Shown: piece after piece, positions 10,872 through 19,171 of the stretch
How the letters are laid out: the number at the start of each line of letters is the position of its first letter
Numbering within the stretch: position 1 is the first letter of the stretch
DNA from: Mesorhizobium ciceri WSM4083
GTDB taxonomy: Bacteria; Pseudomonadota; Alphaproteobacteria; Rhizobiales; Rhizobiaceae
Reading direction: 5' to 3'
DNA: 64,000 bases
Assembly: GCF_000519305.1 (NCBI RefSeq)
Contig: NZ_JAFG01000006.1
Coordinates: forward strand, 186,001-250,000
Program-made: the position numbers and the translations under genes
The notes under the pieces: model-generated
What the model saw: the letters and a program-made list of their open reading frames with translations, nothing else
What the model was told of the DNA's origin: nothing
Databases searched by the model: none

Positions 10872-12122
10872 ATGGCACTGTTGACGGCGATGATCAAGAG
10901 TTTGACGGCGGCGCTGTTCGTGCTGGTGGGTTTGACGCTGTCTGGCCAGACCGCGACATTCTCGATGAAGCGCGGCCTCAATCTCGACCAGTGGGTAACA
11001 TGGCCCGGTGAAGACCAGTGGGGCGACGCCAAGGCCATCCTGCCCTATCCGGAATGGCGGAAATTCCTTGGGGAGAACGACCTCAAGGCACTGAAGGACG
11101 CCGGCTTCGATTTCCTGCGCATGCCGGTCGATCCATCGCCCTTTCTGTCCGACCAGACCGTGACCTTCCGTGACGATCTCTATGCCAGCGTGCTGGACTC
11201 GGTGCGCATGATCAACCGCGCCGGCCTGAAGGTGATCGTCGACATGCACCTGATCCCGGCCGGCGGCAGCCGCAAGATCGGCATGGCTGAAGTGATGGAC
11301 GACCCGCGGACCTTCGACGCCTATGTCGAGATGGTCCGCAAGATGGCCCGCACGCTGGCCAGCCAAGATCCCGCCCAGGTCGCCTTCGAGCCGATGAATG
11401 AACCGATCGTCGACTGCGACAGCGATGGCACCAGCCTGTGGCCGGACCGCCAGCGCAAACTGTTTGCCGCGGCGCGATCCTCGGCGACGAAACTGACCCT
11501 CGTGCTGACCGGCGCCTGCTATTCCGCCGCGAGCTCGCTGGAGAAGATCGACCCGAAGACGATCCCTGACGACAACGTCATCTGGGCGTTCCACTCCTAT
11601 GATCCGTTCCTGCTCACCCATCAGGGCGCGACCTGGGCCGGCGACTTCATCCCCTATGTGACCGGCCTGCCCTATCCGTTGACCGCGGTGCCCAAGGCAC
11701 AGCTCGACGTGACGCTCGACACCATCCGCGCCAGGATCAAGGCCGAGGCACCGTGGACAAGGCAGAGCGGCCTGCTTGCCTATCTCGACGAACAGGTCGC
11801 CAGCATGGACAGCCCCGACAAACTGCTCGGCTTGATGGATGCGCCGTTCGAAAAGGTCGAGGCATGGGCGAAGGCCAACGGCGTCAAGCCGGAAAACATC
11901 ACGCTGGGCGAGTTCGGCGTGATCCGCCAGGAATACGGCAACGCCTATGTAATGCCCGCCGAATACCGGACCGCCTATGTCAGGGACATGATCGCGCGCG
12001 CCGAAGCGCACCGCTTCTCATGGTCGGTGTGGAGCTATGGCGGCGCTTTCGGCATCGTCGATGCCTTCAACGGCGACAAGGCCGAACCGGATGTGATGGA
12101 CGCGATCCGCAGGCTGCACTGA
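10872..12122 (+). CDS. Secreted glycoside hydrolase family 5 protein (cellulase-like)
   Basis: Probable beta-glycan endo-hydrolase. Of 416 residues the first 25-30 are a signal peptide. The GH5 TIM-barrel motifs are present: RMPVDP near 83, DMHLIP near 124, the acid/base in FEPMNEP (Glu177) and the nucleophile in LGEFGV (Glu347). The start is either 10872 or the in-frame ATG at 10890, which begins directly at the charged end of the signal peptide. The gene is on the opposite strand inside the otherwise minus-strand tol-ruv region. Substrate is unknown; rhizobia use such enzymes on cell-wall or own exopolysaccharide glucans, so a biofilm or infection role is inference only. Confidence 0.85.
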   Translation: MALLTAMIKSLTAALFVLVGLTLSGQTATFSMKRGLNLDQWVTWPGEDQWGDAKAILPYPEWRKFLGENDLKALKDAGFDFLRMPVDPSPFLSDQTVTFRDDLYASVLDSVRMINRAGLKVIVDMHLIPAGGSRKIGMAEVMDDPRTFDAYVEMVRKMARTLASQDPAQVAFEPMNEPIVDCDSDGTSLWPDRQRKLFAAARSSATKLTLVLTGACYSAASSLEKIDPKTIPDDNVIWAFHSYDPFLLTHQGATWAGDFIPYVTGLPYPLTAVPKAQLDVTLDTIRARIKAEAPWTRQSGLLAYLDEQVASMDSPDKLLGLMDAPFEKVEAWAKANGVKPENITLGEFGVIRQEYGNAYVMPAEYRTAYVRDMIARAEAHRFSWSVWSYGGAFGIVDAFNGDKAEPDVMDAIRRLH

Positions 12123-12224
12123 TCGCTCAGCCAAGATCGATCGAGAAGATTCCGGACGCATTCAAAAATAGTACGGACGCACTGCTGAGCCAATACCCGA
12201 GACGACGGGCGGCGCGCTGGAAAA

Positions 12225-13262
12225 TTACTCTTCCTGGAACAGGTTGATCTGCTGCTGCGCCAGATCCTTCGGCGCGTCGAGGCCGAGATGCCGCCAGGCA
12301 TTGGCCGTCAGCATGCGGCCGCGCGGTGTGCGCTGGATGAAGCCCTGCTGGATCAGATAGGGCTCGATGATATCCTCGATGGCGTCGCGCGGCTCTGACA
12401 GGCCGGCGGCGATCGTCTCGATGCCGACCGGCCCGCCGCCGAAATTGCGCGCGATCATGCTGAGATACCGCCGGTCGAGCGCGTCGAGGCCGAGCGCATC
12501 GACCTCCAGCCGGGTCAACGCCTCGTCGGCGATCTTGCGGTCGACATGGCCGTCGCCGGCGACCGAGGCGAAATCGCGCACGCGGCGCAAGAGCCGGCCG
12601 GCGATGCGTGGCGTGCCGCGCGCGCGCCGTGCGATCTCCAGGGCGCCATCGTCGCCGAGCGGCATCTGCAGGATGCGCGCGCCGCGCCGCACGATCTGCT
12701 CCAGTTCCTCGACCGTGTAGAAATTGAGCCGCACCGGAATGCCGAAACGATCGCGCAGCGGATTGGTGAGCAGGCCGAGCCGCGTGGTGGCGGCGACCAG
12801 CGTGAAGCGGGCAAGGTCGATCTTGACCGAGCGCGCCGCCGGGCCTTCGCCGATGATCAGGTCGAGCTGGAAATCCTCCATTGCTGGATAGAGGATCTCC
12901 TCCACCGCCGGGCTCAGCCGGTGGATTTCGTCGATGAACAGCACGTCGCCTTCTTCGAGATTGGTCAGCAGCGCGGCAAGATCGCCGGCCTTGGCGATGA
13001 CCGGGCCGGAGGTCGAGCGGAAATTGACGCCGAGTTCGCGCGCCATGATCTGCGCCAGCGTCGTCTTGCCGAGACCCGGCGGCCCGACGAACAGCACATG
13101 GTCGAGCGCCTCGTTGCGGCCCTTGGCGGCCTCGATGAACACTTTGAGATTGGCCCGCACCGCCGCCTGGCCGACGAAATCGTCGAGCGTCTGTGGCCGC
13201 AAGGTCTGCTCGGCATCCTCGCCGCGTTTTTCCGGCGCAATCAGGCGGGGCGACAGGCTCAT
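12225..13262 (-). CDS. ruvB: Holliday junction branch migration ATPase RuvB
   Basis: Hexameric AAA+ motor that, with RuvA, moves Holliday junctions during recombinational repair. The 345 residues show Walker [10 protein letters not shown] at 60-68, Walker B with DEIHR, sensor I around AATTRLG, and the C-terminal winged helix ([11 protein letters not shown]). Downstream of ruvA by 43 bases, on the same strand. Confidence 0.97.
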   Translation of the reverse strand: MSLSPRLIAPEKRGEDAEQTLRPQTLDDFVGQAAVRANLKVFIEAAKGRNEALDHVLFVGPPGLGKTTLAQIMARELGVNFRSTSGPVIAKAGDLAALLTNLEEGDVLFIDEIHRLSPAVEEILYPAMEDFQLDLIIGEGPAARSVKIDLARFTLVAATTRLGLLTNPLRDRFGIPVRLNFYTVEELEQIVRRGARILQMPLGDDGALEIARRARGTPRIAGRLLRRVRDFASVAGDGHVDRKIADEALTRLEVDALGLDALDRRYLSMIARNFGGGPVGIETIAAGLSEPRDAIEDIIEPYLIQQGFIQRTPRGRMLTANAWRHLGLDAPKDLAQQQINLFQEE

Positions 13263-13305
13263 GACGCCTTCCTTGCATACGGCAAGGAGCTGAACAAGCG
13301 ACGGT

Positions 13306-13926
13306 TCACCGCGCCAGTTCCTTCAGTCCAAAGCGGATCAGTTTCGGCGCATCGGCATCCTCGCCCGCCGTCTTCAGCGCTGCCGCCACTGCATTGGCGG
13401 CGGTGTCGCGCGAATAGCCGAGATTGACCAGCGCCGAGACCGCGTCGGTGATCGGCGCGGAGGCCACGCCGTCGCCGAGTTCCTGCTTCAGGCCGATGGT
13501 GCCCGAGGCGGTGCCGGCATAGGCCGGCGCCTTGTTCTTCAATTCGGTGACGATGCGCTCGGCCACCTTCTTGCCGACGCCGGGCGCGCGCGACACCATG
13601 GCGATGTCGCGCAGCGCAATCGCGTTGGCGAGGTCGGCCGGCGCCAGCGTCGACAGGATGGCCAGCGCCACCTTGGCGCCGACACCCGGCACATTGTTCA
13701 TCAGCAGCCGGAACCACTCGCGCTCGAGCTGCGACTGGAAGCCATAGAGGCGCAGCATATCCTCGCGCACATAGGTCTCGATGAACAGCACCACCGCTTC
13801 GCCGGGCGAAGGCAGCGCCGCCAGCGTGCGCGCCGAGCAATAGGCGACGTAGCCGACGCCATGGATGTCGACGAGGCAATGATCCTCGTCGACCTCGTCG
13901 AGCGTGCCCTTGAGCTTGCCGATCAT
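13306..13926 (-). CDS. ruvA: Holliday junction DNA helicase subunit RuvA
   Basis: Tetrameric junction-binding protein that loads RuvB. The 206 residues carry the N-terminal OB fold ([11 protein letters not shown]), two helix-hairpin-helix motifs (including [11 protein letters not shown] and [11 protein letters not shown]) and the C-terminal RuvB-contact domain. It follows vapC by only 15 bases rather than ruvC, because a toxin-antitoxin pair sits between ruvC and ruvA. Confidence 0.96.
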   Translation of the reverse strand: MIGKLKGTLDEVDEDHCLVDIHGVGYVAYCSARTLAALPSPGEAVVLFIETYVREDMLRLYGFQSQLEREWFRLLMNNVPGVGAKVALAILSTLAPADLANAIALRDIAMVSRAPGVGKKVAERIVTELKNKAPAYAGTASGTIGLKQELGDGVASAPITDAVSALVNLGYSRDTAANAVAAALKTAGEDADAPKLIRFGLKELAR

Positions 13927-13941
13927 TGGACGCAGCCCCCG

Positions 13942-14355
13942 TTAGGGATGAGTATCGGGCGTGATGAGCTCGACATCTGGAAAGTACTTTCTGAAACCTG
14001 CGGGATCGCGAGTAAGAATGGGATAGCCTCGGATGGCAGCGTGAGCCCCAATCAGGAAGTCGGGCATCACCTTCTCTCGAGGTCCGCCCAACCGCCGATA
14101 GACCGAGAACGCTCTCGACGCAGCAAAGGCCGCTTCGAACGGGAGACTTTCGCGCCGGAACTCGTCTTCAGGCAAGGCATCATCGACATCGTCTATCGCC
14201 TCATAGCGCATCGAAAACTCGGCGTAGATAATCTGATTGATGACCAGGCTGCCTTGCTCGAGGGCAGACACCATTTTGGACCACGACCACTTTGACCAGA
14301 CGGGATCGCGAACGGCGATATCGATAAGCACGTTGGTGTCGACAAGCGTCGCCAA
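13942..14355 (-). CDS. vapC: VapC-type PIN-domain ribonuclease toxin
   Basis: Putative Mg-dependent endoribonuclease toxin of a type II toxin-antitoxin pair. The 137 residues have the PIN-domain acidic set: Asp6 in LVDTNV, Glu46 in YAEFS, Asp99 in MPDFLIGAHA and Asp117 in TRDP. The start is two bases after the vapB stop, so the pair is translationally coupled. It lies inside the ruv cluster. Its RNA target cannot be deduced. Confidence 0.9.
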   Translation of the reverse strand: MATLVDTNVLIDIAVRDPVWSKWSWSKMVSALEQGSLVINQIIYAEFSMRYEAIDDVDDALPEDEFRRESLPFEAAFAASRAFSVYRRLGGPREKVMPDFLIGAHAAIRGYPILTRDPAGFRKYFPDVELITPDTHP

Positions 14356-14357
14356 GA

Positions 14358-14618
14358 TCAGCGATCCCGCGTCAAAGCCATGACGTCATCGGCGTTCATC
14401 GATTGATCGCCGCTGCCCTCAAGCCGATCGAGCGCCGCGAGAAAACGATCCAGTCTTTCGCGGTCGGCCAACCGCCCCTTGTCATGCTTCGGCGTGATCG
14501 TGATCTTGCCGCCCTCGATGCCGAAGATGACTTCGCTGTTGGCGCCAATCCCAAATGTCTCCCGCAGATCCCGCGGAATGGTCACTTGGCCTTTGCTCGT
14601 CACGCGCATGCGAAACAC
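14358..14618 (-). CDS. vapB: VapB-type AbrB/MazE-fold antitoxin
   Basis: An 86-residue DNA-binding antitoxin. Residues 1-45 form an AbrB/SpoVT swapped-hairpin domain (RVTSKGQVTIPRDLRETFGI), and the charged C-terminal part should wrap the VapC active site. Palindromes just upstream of the start (14624-14644) look like its autoregulatory operator. It is followed immediately by vapC. Confidence 0.9.
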   Translation of the reverse strand: MFRMRVTSKGQVTIPRDLRETFGIGANSEVIFGIEGGKITITPKHDKGRLADRERLDRFLAALDRLEGSGDQSMNADDVMALTRDR

Positions 14619-14622
14619 CCTT

Positions 14623-14644
14623 TCTTACAAGTAAGGAATATTCC
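14623..14644. promoter_or_regulatory. Candidate vapBC operator palindromes
   Basis: CTTACAAGTAAG (14624-14635) is an inverted repeat and overlaps the perfect 10-base palindrome GGAATATTCC (14635-14644). They lie 5-26 bases upstream of the vapB start in an AT-rich patch, where VapB complexes normally bind to repress their own operon. No protein-binding evidence is available. Confidence 0.55.
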
Positions 14645-14671
14645 AACCCGGTGAACAAGTCAAGAACATCG

Positions 14672-15181
14672 CTAGCCAGCGAGCGCCATCCGGTAAGCCA
14701 CGCTTTGCCGGTGATGCGCGTGGCAGATGGCGATGGCCAGCGCGTCGGCGGCATGTTCGGTGTCGAAGGTGGCTTTCGGCAACAGCACCTTCACCATCAT
14801 GTGGATCTGCTTCTTGTCGCCATGGCCGACGCCGATCACCGCCTTCTTGACGGCGTTGGGCGCATATTCGGCAACGACGAGGCCCGCACGCGCCGGCACC
14901 AGCATGGCGATGCCGCGTGCCTGGCCGAGCTTTAGCGTCGCCACCGCGTCCTTGTTGACGAAGGTCTGTTCGACGGCTGCCTCGTGCGGCATGGCGATGT
15001 GCAGGATTTCGGCCAGCCCGTCATGCAGCTGGCAAAGCCGCGTTGCCAGCGCCGCCTTGTCGTCGGACTTCACCGTGCCGGAAGCAATGAAGCGCAGCGA
15101 ATTGCCGAGGCTTTCGACGATGCCCCAGCCGGTGCGCCGAAGCCCGGGATCGATACCGATGATGCGAATCGCTTCCGCCAT
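14672..15181 (-). CDS. ruvC: Crossover junction endodeoxyribonuclease RuvC
   Basis: Dimeric nuclease that resolves Holliday junctions by symmetric nicks. The 169 residues contain the catalytic acidic residues in IGIDPG (Asp11), VEQTF (Glu69 region), and the C-terminal [12 protein letters not shown] motif. It is followed by vapBC and then ruvA, ruvB, an interruption of the usual ruvC-ruvA-ruvB order. Confidence 0.95.
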   Translation of the reverse strand: MAEAIRIIGIDPGLRRTGWGIVESLGNSLRFIASGTVKSDDKAALATRLCQLHDGLAEILHIAMPHEAAVEQTFVNKDAVATLKLGQARGIAMLVPARAGLVVAEYAPNAVKKAVIGVGHGDKKQIHMMVKVLLPKATFDTEHAADALAIAICHAHHRQSVAYRMALAG

Positions 15182-15255
15182 TTGCCGACTTTACCTCCGG
15201 CGGACAGCGATGCCAGCGAAATGTGAACAAACCGGAAACGGAGAGGTCGCCGAGC

Positions 15256-15789
15256 TTACCCGCGCGCGAAAGCCGTGTTCAGCAGGCTGATCTGGTCGGA
15301 AACCGGATTGAGGCGGCGAGCCACCGGTTGCATGTCGACTACGGCGCCCGAGCCATAGATCTCGTCGTCCATGCGGCGCACCAACGCTTGCAGGCGCAGC
15401 GAGCGGGTGACGAGGTCGAGGAAATCCTCGGGCAGTTCGGCCCAACCGGCGGCTTCGTCATGGGCGGAAGCTGTATCGAGGCGCACCTTGGACTTTTCCG
15501 ACGCGACCTGGTCACGGGTCATCTCCCCGGAATTGGCGGCGCGCTGCAAAAGCAGCCAGGAGGCAACCTGCATCAGCCTGGTGGTCAGCCGCATCGATTC
15601 GGCGGCATAGAGCGTGGCCGCCAGCCTGGACAGCTTCTTCGCCTCGGCCCGGCCCTTGCCGTCAAGATATTCGGCAGCCTGTTCGACCAGGCCCATGCCT
15701 TCCTGGTAAAGCGGCTTGAAGGATTGCGAGAAAACCCGGCGTTCCGCCAGCTTGACGGTTTTCGCACTGCCCTTCGAAGGCTCGTTCAT
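15256..15789 (-). CDS. rcdA: DUF1465 protein, probable RcdA-like CtrA-degradation adaptor
   Basis: A 177-residue helical protein of the DUF1465 family, to which I assign RcdA, the adaptor that helps ClpXP destroy the cell-cycle regulator CtrA in Caulobacter. Recognisable stretches are FKPLYQEGMGLVE, YAAESMRLTTRLMQ and DFLDLVTRSLRLQALVRRMD. AGGGGCG precedes the chosen ATG; the longer frame starting at 15840 lacks support. A perfect TTAA-N7-TTAA CtrA-type site lies 115-130 bases upstream, which fits feedback control of an RcdA gene by CtrA. The family call is moderately secure; the functional assignment is by recollection of the family, not by search. Confidence 0.72.
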   Translation of the reverse strand: MNEPSKGSAKTVKLAERRVFSQSFKPLYQEGMGLVEQAAEYLDGKGRAEAKKLSRLAATLYAAESMRLTTRLMQVASWLLLQRAANSGEMTRDQVASEKSKVRLDTASAHDEAAGWAELPEDFLDLVTRSLRLQALVRRMDDEIYGSGAVVDMQPVARRLNPVSDQISLLNTAFARG

Positions 15790-15903
15790 TGATACGCCCC
15801 TGCACTTGCAACCGGCCGATTCGGCTCCCTGCCGATACACCCGGAACCCTATCTGACTGAAGCTTGAAAATGCGCTTCGTCACCGGCGAAGGCAAGCACA
15901 TGT

Positions 15904-15918
15904 TTAACAGAAGGTTAA
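15904..15918. promoter_or_regulatory. CtrA-type box upstream of the RcdA-like gene
   Basis: TTAACAGAAGGTTAA matches the full CtrA consensus TTAA-N7-TTAA exactly. It lies 115 bases upstream of the DUF1465 start and downstream of the small-RNA terminator, so it belongs to the promoter region of that gene. No clear -10 hexamer was found at the ideal spacing. Confidence 0.6.
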
Positions 15919-15975
15919 CGGCGAGCCGCCGTTGGGCGGCCCCGCTGAGATGCGGACAAAAAAGAGAAATGAAGA

Positions 15976-16074
15976 CAAAAAAAGAGCCGCGGATAAGGCG
16001 GCTCTCAGGAGTTTAACAGGGAGGCGTCAAACAAAGTGGCTCCAACCACTCGGTAAGAATCCAGATCACTGGAT
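15976..16074 (-). ncRNA. Candidate trans-acting small RNA, mmgR/suhB (alpha-r8)-like
   Basis: About 95-100 nucleotides on the minus strand in a 410-base gene-free gap. It comprises a 6-bp hairpin with 4-base loop (16074-16059), a 5-bp hairpin with loop TTGGAG (16050-16035), an unpaired C-rich stretch containing GCCTCCCTGTT, and an 8-bp perfect terminator stem (16005-15998 with 15990-15983) followed by seven Ts. TACTATG at 16084-16078 is a likely -10 element. The architecture (two domains, single-stranded CCTCCC region that could pair with Shine-Dalgarno sequences, strong terminator) resembles the mmgR/suhB RNA family of rhizobia. The family match is from memory and unverified; that a small transcript exists is strongly suggested by the structure. 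Confidence 0.65.
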
Positions 16075-16098
16075 GAACATAGTAAACACCTGTAAAGC

Positions 16099-16113
16099 TT
16101 AATGAAGCCTTAA
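16099..16113. promoter_or_regulatory. CtrA-type box at the small-RNA promoter
   Basis: TTAATGAAGCCTTAA is a perfect TTAA-N7-TTAA. Relative to the predicted start of the minus-strand small RNA (about 16072) it spans roughly -27 to -41, the usual position for CtrA activation over the -35 region, with 14 bases to the -10 element. Confidence 0.5.
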
Positions 16114-16199
16114 CGGCGCGGATGTTTTTTGACCGAACGCCGCCATACTGTGCCGTAACAGCACAGAGCGAACCTCGTTTCATAGCCTCTTAGCTCAGC

Positions 16200-16580
16200 T
16201 CAGGCCGTCTTCCAGACCGCCGGCAAGGCGATGAAGGCGAACAGCAGCATGGCTGCGTAGAAGCCCATCGAAGAGGCTGCCACCAGCGGTTCGATCGCGG
16301 CATTGCCGGCAAGCAGGAAATAGAGACCGATCAGCAGGCCGATGCCGCTGATTGCCGTCAGCCAGAAATGAACGGTGGCGAGCGTCTTTTGCCCGATTGC
16401 CGGAAACAGATGGTAGAAGAAGGCGAAGACCGCCGACATCAGCCATCCGGCCACCATCGTGTGGGCGTGGGTCGGCATCTGGCCGTGATCCTGGCTGATC
16501 GCCATGTACAGGCCGAGCGCCATGCCGCACAGCGAATAGATGATCGCCAGCGTGAAGAAATTCCGTGCTACCCCTTGCAT
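16200..16580 (-). CDS. Small heme-copper-oxidase-subunit-I-like membrane protein
   Basis: A 126-residue protein with four predicted transmembrane helices (about 7-28, 41-62, 70-92, 100-122). The segment PTHAHTMVAGWLMSAVFAFFYHLFP resembles the first helices of cbb3/NO-reductase type subunit I, with His38, His40 and His57 in or beside the membrane. It is far too short to be a complete oxidase subunit (about 450 residues or more) and no other oxidase gene is nearby, so it may be a heme- or quinone-binding relic or a distinct small membrane protein. Function not assigned. Confidence 0.8.
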   Translation of the reverse strand: MQGVARNFFTLAIIYSLCGMALGLYMAISQDHGQMPTHAHTMVAGWLMSAVFAFFYHLFPAIGQKTLATVHFWLTAISGIGLLIGLYFLLAGNAAIEPLVAASSMGFYAAMLLFAFIALPAVWKTA

Positions 16581-16905
16581 AATGTCCCCTCGATTGCCTT
16601 TTCCCGTTTGCGGGAATGGGTTGATCGTCCGGCGATTGTTGTCGCCACCGGCTCCCGGCGTTAGCGCACTAGCATCGGCGATGTTTCCGGACGATGTCGC
16701 GCCAACCCCCTCCCGGCGATTCGTACATTAGCAGGAAATCAGATAGCGCGTTCGCTATCTCAGCCGCTTCTTCCTTGCGCTGAAACAGAGCCGATTTTTT
16801 CGCGACATCGTTCCGAAACAGGCGCCGCGCTAAACGCCCGCTCCTCTGACGGCGGCGCCATCCGCGCCGCCGCAAAACCTGACCGGAACACTGGAGGAGC
16901 AACCC
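16581..16905. other. Divergent intergenic region without recognisable genes
   Basis: A 325-base gap between two divergent membrane-protein genes. It must hold promoters for both. The part near 16785-16800 is AT-rich. I see no convincing small gene, hairpin or repeat. Confidence 0.5.
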
Positions 16906-17457
16906 ATGGACTGGTACTCGATCGTCAAATTCCTTCACGTCACTACCGCCATTCTGTGGGTCGGCGGTGGCTTCGTGTTGTTCCTCCTCGGCGTGCTTGC
17001 CGAACGAGCGGGCAACATCGAGGAAAAACTGCAGGCGATGCGCGCCAGCGGCCAGCTGGGCGGCAAGTTCTTTGCGCCGATGTCGATGCTGACGCTGATT
17101 TTCGGCCTCATCATGTGCTGGTTCTGGGTCGGCTTCTCCGACCTGTGGATCCTGATCGGCCTGGCCGGCTACGCCACGACCTTTTCGATCGGCATGTTCA
17201 TCTTCAAGCCGACCGGCGAGCGCATGGGCGAGATGATCGCCAAGGAGGGCGTCACGCCAGCCGTTCTTGCCATCGGCCTGCGCATGATGAGCGCGGCACG
17301 CTTCGACTATGCGGTGATGCTGGTCATCATTGCCGACATGGTACTCAAACCGACCGTGGATGACATCGGCATCCTCGCCGGCATGGTGCTGGTCGTCATG
17401 GTCGGCGCCACATTGGCCGTTGGCGGCAACCGTCGTCTGGTTCCAAGCGCTGCCTGA
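16906..17457 (+). CDS. DUF2269-family integral membrane protein
   Basis: A 183-residue protein with five hydrophobic helices and the DUF2269-like start KFLHVTTAILWVGGGF, where the His and the small-residue pattern recall heme-b-binding helices of cytochrome-b561-like small membrane proteins. Cellular role unknown. A GGAGG ribosome site lies seven bases upstream. Next to the subunit-I-like gene on the other strand, so a shared respiratory or membrane role is possible but unproven. Confidence 0.8.
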   Translation: MDWYSIVKFLHVTTAILWVGGGFVLFLLGVLAERAGNIEEKLQAMRASGQLGGKFFAPMSMLTLIFGLIMCWFWVGFSDLWILIGLAGYATTFSIGMFIFKPTGERMGEMIAKEGVTPAVLAIGLRMMSAARFDYAVMLVIIADMVLKPTVDDIGILAGMVLVVMVGATLAVGGNRRLVPSAA

Positions 17458-17490
17458 CCCCTAATGACGGGCGGCGGCGCCGCGGCCTTT

Positions 17491-18261
17491 CTACATCAGG
17501 CCGACAATGCCATCCCACAGCAGCTTCAGCGCCACGACCGCGACGGTTGCATAGGTGAAGGGATAGAAGGTTTCCGGCCGCATGCGGCGAACCAGCCACG
17601 CCCCTGCGATGGTCGACAGCGGCGCCAGCGGCATCAGCACCGCCGATGCCGTCAGATTGGCGGTGTCGAACTGGCCGAGCGCGAAATAGGGAACCAGCTT
17701 CAGCGCATTGGTGGCGGCAAAGAAGATCGCGGCCGTGCCCGACAGAACCTTCGGATCGAGCCGGATCGGCAAGGCATAGACCTGGAAGGGCGGGCCGCCG
17801 ACATGGGCAACGAAGCTGGTGAACCCGGCGACCGTGCCCCAGACGGCGGCGGCCACGCGGTTGGGCGCGGCCGCGTGATCGGCGCCATGGCGGAACTGCA
17901 GATAGAGCCAGCGCAGGACGAAGATGATGGCGACGGCGCCGACGATCAGCCGCACCGCCTCTTCGGTCACCAGTGCCGCCGTCAGCCAGCCGAGACCGAT
18001 GCCGATGACGGCGCCCGGCATCATGTCGACCAGCATCTTGCGGTCGTAAACGCCCCACCACGTCCACACCGAAACGATGTCCATCAGGCACAGGATCGGC
18101 AACAGGATGGCCGCCGCCTGCACCGGCGGCATGGTCAGGGCCATCAGCGGCACGCCGACGAAGCCGACGGCGCCGCCGAAGCCGCCCTTGGACAGGCCGA
18201 CCAGAATGACCGCCGGAATGGCAGCCGCATAGAACCACGGATCGAGAAGCAGGCCTGACAT
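17491..18261 (-). CDS. TauE/SafE (TSUP) family anion permease
   Basis: Probable exporter of sulfite, sulfoacetate or a related organic anion. The 256 residues have seven to eight membrane helices and the two internally repeated TSUP halves, each with a Gly-rich loop (GLSKGGFGGAVGF and GFTSFVAHVGGPP). I chose the ATG giving MSGLLLDPW at 18261 because the longer frame (74 codons more) is Arg/Ser-rich and not membrane-like. The upstream sequence is C-rich without a clear Shine-Dalgarno. Substrate cannot be told from sequence. Confidence 0.85.
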   Translation of the reverse strand: MSGLLLDPWFYAAAIPAVILVGLSKGGFGGAVGFVGVPLMALTMPPVQAAAILLPILCLMDIVSVWTWWGVYDRKMLVDMMPGAVIGIGLGWLTAALVTEEAVRLIVGAVAIIFVLRWLYLQFRHGADHAAAPNRVAAAVWGTVAGFTSFVAHVGGPPFQVYALPIRLDPKVLSGTAAIFFAATNALKLVPYFALGQFDTANLTASAVLMPLAPLSTIAGAWLVRRMRPETFYPFTYATVAVVALKLLWDGIVGLM

Positions 18262-18379
18262 GGGAGGGGGACTGGTCCGGAGGGAAAGCGTGTCGGCGCT
18301 TGAATAGCCCAGAATGCCGAGCGGAGCGACAGCAAATATAAGCGTGGCTGCCGCACACCCGGCCGACGCCGGCCTGTAC

Positions 18380-19108
18380 CTATCGGCGGGCCGAGACCAG
18401 CAGGAACATCGGCCGTTCAAGCTCTTCTGCCAGTTCGGGTTTGGCCGCGATTTGCTCTGCTGTCGGGCAGAATTCCTCGACATGGTCGATGGTGAAGCCG
18501 GATCGGATCAGAGTGTTGAGCGTGGTGCCGATCGTGCGGTGATGTTTCACCACGCCCTTGGCCAGCCAGTCGGTGCTGCGCGGCCCCTCCACCAGATACT
18601 GGTCGACAGGCCACGTCTTGCGGCCTTCGCTATCGATCACCCAGCCGGGTTTGGTCGGCGCCATGAAGATCGGATGTTCCGTCGAAAAGACGAAATGCCC
18701 GCCAGGCGACAGGGTTCGATGCACGGTTCCGAACAGACGCGGCACATCCTCGACATAGTGCAAGGCGAGCGAGCTGTAGACGAGATCGAAGCTGGCTTCC
18801 GGCAGGCCGAGCCGATCGAGATCGGCCGTCTCATAGCCTATGCCTGCATCCGGGCCGGCGGCCCTTGCCCGAGCAAGCATCTTCTCCGACAGGTCCAGGC
18901 CAAGCACCTGCGCCGCGCCATGCTCGCGGGCCCAGCGGCAGAACCAGCCGAAGCCGCAGCCGAGATCGACGACCCTCAAGCCGCCGACATCGGGCAGCAT
19001 GGCGCGCAGCGCCGGCCACTCGGCGGCACCCTCCAGCCCTTCGACCGAACGGCCGAGCTGGCTGTAGCCTGCGAAGAAATCCTCACGATCGTATATATTC
19101 TGCGCCAT
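18380..19108 (-). CDS. Class I SAM-dependent methyltransferase
   Basis: A 242-residue Rossmann-fold methyltransferase. Motif I is VVDLGCGFGWF near residue 45, motif II is the acidic LGLDLSEKML, and the post-motif region has LVYSSLALHYVEDV. The sequence resembles UbiE/BioC-type small-molecule methyltransferases; the substrate is unknown. Monocistronic, between the TSUP permease and the Lrp regulator. Confidence 0.88.
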   Translation of the reverse strand: MAQNIYDREDFFAGYSQLGRSVEGLEGAAEWPALRAMLPDVGGLRVVDLGCGFGWFCRWAREHGAAQVLGLDLSEKMLARARAAGPDAGIGYETADLDRLGLPEASFDLVYSSLALHYVEDVPRLFGTVHRTLSPGGHFVFSTEHPIFMAPTKPGWVIDSEGRKTWPVDQYLVEGPRSTDWLAKGVVKHHRTIGTTLNTLIRSGFTIDHVEEFCPTAEQIAAKPELAEELERPMFLLVSARR

Positions 19109-19171
19109 GGTTCCGGCCTCGTTTGGGCCGGCACACTAACCAACCGGCCGCTGGCTTTCCACCCAACTCGA

